Origin: Glandiceps talaboti
Lineage: Eukaryota > Hemichordata > Enteropneusta > Spengelidae
DNA length: 11,000 nt
NCBI RefSeq assembly: GCF_964340395.1
Contig: NC_135558.1
Location: forward strand, 17,724,771-17,735,770
Direction of reading: 5' to 3'
The notes beneath the pieces were generated by a model. That model made no database searches. It worked only from the letters and a program-made list of their open reading frames with translations, and was not told the origin of the DNA. Shown here piece by piece: positions 6,894 through 11,000 of the stretch. The first letter of the stretch is position 1, and each line of letters begins with the position of its first letter. The translations under genes and the position numbers were made by a program.

Positions 6894-7828
6894 GTACAAC
6901 AGATAACTTGAAGATGACAGAATGGTCAGGAATGGTCTATGAAGGGTGTTATCATATAGAAAGTTTCATGGATGTCAAGGCTATTCGGGAACGTCACATT
7001 GACAAGGTTTGGGATGTTAGAGACTCCGATGTTGTCGTTTCAACCTTCCCCAAATCAGGTACAACGTGGATGACATATGCACTTATGTCTATGTATGATG
7101 ACCTGAACTGGAAGGTACCAGGCTCTAGAAGGTATGTCGAGTTAAGCGACATTAACGTAAATTTAGATGTCTTGACTGGTCTTTTTCATCAACACGTCAA
7201 GTCTATAAAAACATCAATGAAAGACATACCATCACCAAGATTAATGGCGTGTCACCTGCCACCACAATGCTATCCTAACATCTGGAAAGCTGAGGAGAAG
7301 AAATGTAAAATTATCAACATTACCAGAAATCCAAAAGATGTATGTGTGTCCTTTTATTCCTATATAAGGCATATGAAGTATGCCAAAATGGAACTCACAT
7401 GGGAAGAATGGGTACCAGCATTTATTGAAGGTAAAGTTTGGTTTGGGCCCTGGCTACAACACGTCTTAGGGTGGCATAAGTATGGTCTCCAAGACAACGT
7501 CCTTCATCTGTATTTTGAAGACATGAAGAAAGATTTGAAATCATGTCTATTAAAGGTGGCTGAATTTTTAAATCGTCCTTTGACAGACGAGAAAATGAAT
7601 AAAGTGGTCCAGCAGTGTAGCTTTGAGTCGATGCAGGATATGAACGCTCCGAGTCGTATTTGGGGCTCACAGTCTGAGGGATCATGGGATGAGAAAGGCA
7701 GTTTTCTACGCAAAGGTCAAATTGGAAGTTGGAAACAGAAATTCACTGTCGCTCAAAATGAATTGTTTAATGAGGCATTAATTGCAGAGGTTGAAAAAAG
7801 TGGTCTGAACTTGCAATATGAACCATGA
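6890..7828 (+). CDS. Cytosolic (SULT-type) sulfotransferase, copy A
   Basis: The ORF gives 312 residues from this ATG, close to the usual 290-310 of the family. SULT enzymes move the sulfonate of PAPS onto hydroxyl or amino groups of small molecules in the cytosol. Motifs, numbered from this Met: the 5'-phosphosulfate loop FPKSGTTW (about 53-60); ACHLPPQ with the likely catalytic His at about 122; the 3'-phosphate site RNPKDVCVSFYSY starting about 146, with Arg 146 and Ser 154; LYFEDMKKD near 207; RKGQIGSWK at about 274-282; and the KTVE dimer motif K-x3-TV-x3-E at about 282-291. The usual GDW in the C-terminal motif is GSW here. There is no signal peptide or membrane segment, so a cytosolic enzyme is expected. 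The coding region has no intron. The first in-frame ATG has a weak context (C at -3). The Met eight codons later (6914) has A at -3 and could be the main start. The acceptor substrate cannot be read from the sequence. Confidence 0.92.
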   Translation: MSTTDNLKMTEWSGMVYEGCYHIESFMDVKAIRERHIDKVWDVRDSDVVVSTFPKSGTTWMTYALMSMYDDLNWKVPGSRRYVELSDINVNLDVLTGLFHQHVKSIKTSMKDIPSPRLMACHLPPQCYPNIWKAEEKKCKIINITRNPKDVCVSFYSYIRHMKYAKMELTWEEWVPAFIEGKVWFGPWLQHVLGWHKYGLQDNVLHLYFEDMKKDLKSCLLKVAEFLNRPLTDEKMNKVVQQCSFESMQDMNAPSRIWGSQSEGSWDEKGSFLRKGQIGSWKQKFTVAQNELFNEALIAEVEKSGLNLQYEP

Positions 7829-8191
7829 TGTATAAGCAGAGGTGACTAACATTTAGTAAAAGAACAAAATACATTATGTTAATATTAAACTGGTATAGTT
7901 ATATTTACTATGTTTCGTGATATATAGCTGCAATCGTTTGGATGCACACGAGTACATGTATATAATGACGATGCACGTGTAGACATGTTTGACCCGACTG
8001 TTGTAGCATTCATTCATGTCGCGTGATGGGGCTAATAATAGAAAACAGGTCAGGCCAGAAAAAAATTAAAAGGCTGTTCAGCGGGCCCGACCTACCCATA
8101 TTTTTGGCATTTCAATTTTTTTGGTGATGGGCAATATATCAGTATATCCTCATGCTGGCTTCGCATGTCAGTAAAGTACACACCTTGTCTC
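7829..8191 (+). other. 3' flank of sulfotransferase A with candidate poly(A) signal
   Basis: ATTAAA at 7884-7889 lies about 56 bp after the stop and is the most likely poly(A) signal. The same sequence is at 10071-10076 in copy B. Further right, GGTCAGGCC and GGGCCCGACC (about 8047-8092) can pair as an imperfect hairpin in a repeat-like segment. Confidence 0.4.
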
Positions 8192-8485
8192 ATCCATCCC
8201 GTAAGGGAACCACCCGGATTATTAAAATTAAACTTAAAAAAAACTGGTATAAACAAATTTGTGTTGCTGAGGAGAACTATGAACTTGGTATACACCATGA
8301 TAATTTTTATTTCTGAACGATGTGTACGTGTGAACCATGGTTAACCTCAAATGAATCTTCGAAGAGCATGAAGTGAACTGTAAGGTCGCGTAATGTGTTC
8401 AATCCGGTAACGAAGCTGAAAAAAGGTTTCAGTTTGAGTGAGATGAAATGATGACATGGGTCCAGCGATGTGGTGTATTTATTTA
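8192..8485. other. Spacer between the two duplicated blocks
   Basis: About 294 bp with no counterpart left of copy 1 or right of copy 2. No coding frame or RNA gene was recognised. It may be an insertion at the duplication junction, or part of the original unit lost from one side. Confidence 0.6.
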
Positions 8486-9059
8486 TCTGTGCATGTATGT
8501 GTGTGTGTGTGTCTGTATCACCATTTTCTAAAAAAAAAAAATTGGGTACACGTGTTCCATAGGGTAATGGCAAGATTGGTTAGGTTTTGGTAAACATCTC
8601 ATGAATATTAATGAGTAATTTACATAATTAATGGTTTTCGGTAATTAGGCTATATCTGAAGAATGCACGCTTCAAATTCAATATAATTTGGTACATACAT
8701 TTGCGATACCAAAGTGCATCTGTCCTGAAAATATTATTGATGTAGATTTTAGTTTTACTACTTTATTGGCATATTTTCGGTAATTAGACCTGTGTTCCAC
8801 AAAAAAGAAAGTTCGTGTTCCATCAAAATTCACTGAAATCAGAATAAATGAAAATTGATTTTCAAAAACTCATCATTAATAATTCTACAGTTTGAAAATT
8901 TCACAAATGTTTTCACAAAACCCTGTACACGCGAAAGAGATTTCTGCATGTACAAATCGGAGAGCATTTTGGGATATTTGGTGTACTGTGCATCCATCTG
9001 TCCTTTGTTGTATTGTATGATCTGCCACTGAGCTAAGTGCATGCTAGGTACTAGATTGT

Positions 9060-9080
9060 ATGACCACAGTTTTCACATGA
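9060..9080 (+). other. Upstream ORF overlapping the sulfotransferase B start (ATGA)
   Basis: Same six-codon MTTVFT uORF and ATGA overlap as in copy A. In copy B an extra upstream ATG at 9041, in frame with the enzyme, would read through this region as an N-terminal extension. Confidence 0.5.
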
Positions 9081-10015
9081 GTACAACAGATAAATTGAAG
9101 ATGACAGAATGGTCAGGAATGTTCTATGAAGGGTGTTATCATATAGAAAGTTTCATGGATGTCAAGGCTATTCGGGAACGTCACATTGACAAGGTTTGGG
9201 ATGTTAGAGACTCCGATGTTGTCGTTTCAACCTTCCCCAAATCAGGTACAACGTGGATGACATATGCACTTATGTCAATGTATGATGACCTGAACTGGAA
9301 GGTACCAGGCTCTAGAAGGTATGTCGAGTTAAGCGACATTAACGTAAATTTAGATGTCTTGACTGGTTTTTTTCATCAACACGTCAAGTCTATAAAAACA
9401 TCAATGAAAGACATACCATCACCAAGATTAATGGCGTGTCACCTGCCACCACAATGCTATCCTAACATCTGGAAAGCTGAGGAGAAGAAATGTAAAATTA
9501 TCAACATTACCAGAAATCCAAAAGATGTATGTGTGTCCTTTTATTCCTATATAAGGCATATGAAGTATGCCAAAATGGAACTCACATGGGAAGAATGGGT
9601 ACCAGCATTTATTGAAGGTAAAGTTTGGTTTGGGCCCTGGCTACAACACGTTTTAGGGTGGCAGAAGTATGGTCTCCAAGACAACGTCCTTCATCTGTAT
9701 TTTGAAGACATGAAGAAAGATTTGAAATCATGTCTATTAAAGGTGGCTGAATTTTTAAATCGTCCTTTGACAGACGAGAAAATGAATAAAGTGGTCCAGC
9801 AGTGTAGCTTTGAGTCGATGCAGGATATGAACGCTCCGAGTCGTATTTGGGGCTCACAGTCTGAGGGATCATGGGATGAGAAAGGCAGTTTTCTACGCAA
9901 AGGTCAAATTGGAAGTTGGAAACAGAAATTCACTGTCGCTCAAAATGAATTGTTTAATGAGGCATTAATTGCAGAGGTTGAAAAAAGTGGTCTGAACTTG
10001 CAATATGAACCATGA
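9077..10015 (+). CDS. Cytosolic (SULT-type) sulfotransferase, copy B
   Basis: This is a near-identical paralogue of the copy at 6890-7828, with the same motif set intact: PKSGTTW, ACHLPPQ, RNPKDVCVSFYS, RKGQIGSWK and K-x3-TV-x3-E. It too is intronless and 312 residues from the shared start. Differences from copy A, numbered from that start: Asn6Lys, Val16Phe, Leu98Phe and His196Gln, plus two silent changes. Leu98Phe lies between the PAPS loop and the catalytic His, a region that often contributes to acceptor binding in this family. His196Gln is in the GWxKYG segment. A C-to-T change creates an ATG at 9041 (ACG in copy A), so this copy could also start there with 12 more residues (MLGTRLYDHSFH). 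The context at 9041 is weak, so I use the start shared by both copies. Activity is expected to be retained. Whether the acceptor preference differs is unknown. Confidence 0.92.
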   Translation: MSTTDKLKMTEWSGMFYEGCYHIESFMDVKAIRERHIDKVWDVRDSDVVVSTFPKSGTTWMTYALMSMYDDLNWKVPGSRRYVELSDINVNLDVLTGFFHQHVKSIKTSMKDIPSPRLMACHLPPQCYPNIWKAEEKKCKIINITRNPKDVCVSFYSYIRHMKYAKMELTWEEWVPAFIEGKVWFGPWLQHVLGWQKYGLQDNVLHLYFEDMKKDLKSCLLKVAEFLNRPLTDEKMNKVVQQCSFESMQDMNAPSRIWGSQSEGSWDEKGSFLRKGQIGSWKQKFTVAQNELFNEALIAEVEKSGLNLQYEP

Positions 10016-10378
10016 TGTATAAGCAGAGGTGACTAACATTTAGTAAAAGAACAAAATACATTATGTTAATATTAAACTGGTATAGTTATATTTACTATGT
10101 TTCGTGATATATAGCTGCAATCGTTTGGATGCACACGAGTACATGTATATAATGAAGATGCACGTGTAGACATGTTTGACCCGACTGTTGTGGCATTCAT
10201 TCATGTCGCGTGATGGGGCTAATAATAGAAAACAGGTCAGGCCAGAAAAAAATTAAAAGGCTGTTCAACGGGCCCGACCTACCCATATTTTTGGCATTTC
10301 AATTTTTTTGGTGATGGGCAATATATCAGTATATCCTCATGCTGGCTTCGCATGTCAGTAAAGTACACACTTTGTTTC

Positions 10379-10739
10379 AAAATGAAGGGGATTACATTAT
10401 ATTTTCTGAATAATACCCATCCTCAGTGCACTTCCAATCAACGCGTACGATCACCACCAATATATGTTAACATAAGTTGGTTTACATTTGTAAGTCATAC
10501 ATTGTACTGCATAAAGCCGGGAGTTGAATCTGATAAAACCATTGTGGCATTATTATACGGGACGAATGGGTACCTTATTCGATGTAGGGGGTGGACATTT
10601 GTCATCTCTGACGTTTTTTAAGATGTAAGCTGGCGTGAAGCCGTGAACGATTGTGACTTGTGGTATTAGGGTATATCATTATATTTTGTTACGTTCTGGG
10701 GTTGATTAGTATAACGTTTCAGTGTCTAATGTTTTGTAG
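10379..10739 (+). other. Stretch after the second block, with a weak candidate exon
   Basis: An 89-codon open frame starts inside the duplicated block at 10352 and runs to 10621. Its product is not recognised, and because it straddles the duplication boundary it is doubtful. A T-rich tract ends in AG at about 10621-10622, before a short frame reading DVSWREAVNDCDL and then GTATTA, a possible small exon. Confidence is low. Confidence 0.25.
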
Positions 10740-10912
10740 TTATAGGTAGATCAGCAGAATGCAAACGATTCTCCACTCTAGCTAACTTTCTAGGCTACCA
10801 GGATCATTGGTATAGTTATTCAGACAAACGCTCTTACACTCAGGCAGAGAGAGACACCGCACACCAACAGTTGAGTTGTCACCTTGAAATCGTGGTGATG
10901 TCATTATTGTAA
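10740..10912 (+). CDS. Candidate terminal exon, unrecognised protein
   Basis: After TGTTTTGTAG (acceptor-like, AG at 10738-10739), a frame stays open for 57 codons to TAA at 10910-10912. It includes the segment FLGYQDHWYSYSDKRSYTQA and, shortly after, QQLSCHLEIVVMSLL. The mixed, aromatic-rich composition looks more like real protein than the neighbouring random frames. AATAAA at 10928-10933 could be its poly(A) signal. I cannot name a family. There is no upstream exon I trust, so this could be a chance frame. Confidence 0.35.
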
Positions 10913-11000
10913 ATATTATTTGCTATAAATAAATAATCTGTCACCTAGATTCATTGTTCTAGAAGACACGGTTAACCTTCCACCAGAATATTTAAGATTG
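10913..11000 (+). other. Right edge with poly(A)-like signal and a possible exon start
   Basis: AATAAA lies at 10928-10933. Further right, TTCATTGTTCTAG (AG at 10961-10962) is acceptor-like and is followed by an open frame to the window end reading EDTVNLPPEYLRL. It is too short to judge, and it competes with the idea that transcription ends at the AATAAA. Confidence 0.25.

Larger units (their letters stand above)
6302..8191 (+). repeat. Duplicated block, copy 1 (contains sulfotransferase A)
   Basis: About 1.89 kb matches 8486-10378 in the same orientation, at an offset of 2184-2187 bp. By hand count there are about 17 substitutions and three short indels, so roughly 99 percent identity. The match covers about 590 bp upstream, the whole coding region and about 360 bp downstream. 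The match starts at TCTGTGCATG and fades out after GTAAAGTACACAC. Confidence 0.95.
8486..10378 (+). repeat. Duplicated block, copy 2 (contains sulfotransferase B)
   Basis: Partner of the block at 6302-8191, in direct orientation. Length differences come from a GT-run indel and two A-run indels upstream of the gene. The CACGTG site (8549-8554), the uORF and the ATTAAA signal are all retained. Confidence 0.95.

Noticed and set aside
7422-7713. Minus-strand open frames inside the sulfotransferase genes (also 9609-9900)
   Set aside because: They are antisense shadows of a strongly conserved coding region and have no recognisable motifs of their own.
10352-10621. 89-codon open frame at the right end of the second duplicated block
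   Set aside because: It begins inside the duplicated block and crosses its boundary into unique sequence. The product is unrecognised and no splice or promoter signal supports it.

Overview
The window looks like nuclear DNA from an invertebrate animal, probably marine. It is AT-rich, gene-sparse and full of microsatellites, minisatellites and transposon relics. It holds animal-type cytosolic sulfotransferases and a metazoan (Ebony-like) NRPS adenylation domain, and it has no bacterial operon signals. A deuterostome such as an amphioxus or hemichordate, or a lophotrochozoan, would fit. The sequence alone does not decide this.

Left part (1-1150): the first 179 codons of an Ebony-like adenylate-forming enzyme run leftward off the window, behind a plausible splice acceptor. 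About 400 bp upstream of it is a small retroposed insertion with a long A tail (T-run on the + strand) and a perfect 14-bp target-site duplication.

Middle (1150-6260): mostly non-genic. It contains a 40-bp-period minisatellite, several simple repeats, and a decayed LINE reverse transcriptase on the minus strand. A 263-bp foldback MITE with a perfect 9-bp target-site duplication is nested in that relic. At 5375-5786 (+) lies a broken C-terminal half of a second adenylation domain, with a frameshift, an in-frame stop and the final motif lysine missing.

Right part (6260-10380): two near-identical intronless sulfotransferase genes in the same orientation, each inside a duplicated block of about 1.89 kb, separated by about 0.3 kb of unshared sequence. 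The proteins differ at four residues and keep all the PAPS-binding, catalytic and dimer motifs.

Right edge (10380-11000): no recognised gene. One or two candidate exons and a poly(A) signal are visible.

Ebony-type enzymes conjugate biogenic amines with beta-alanine, and sulfotransferases sulfonate amines and phenols. A shared role in amine or small-molecule inactivation is possible but is only inference from proximity. I did not find a clearly new biological system. The most informative structures are the nested transposon fossil, the retroposed insertion, the adenylation-domain pseudogene and the recent sulfotransferase duplication.
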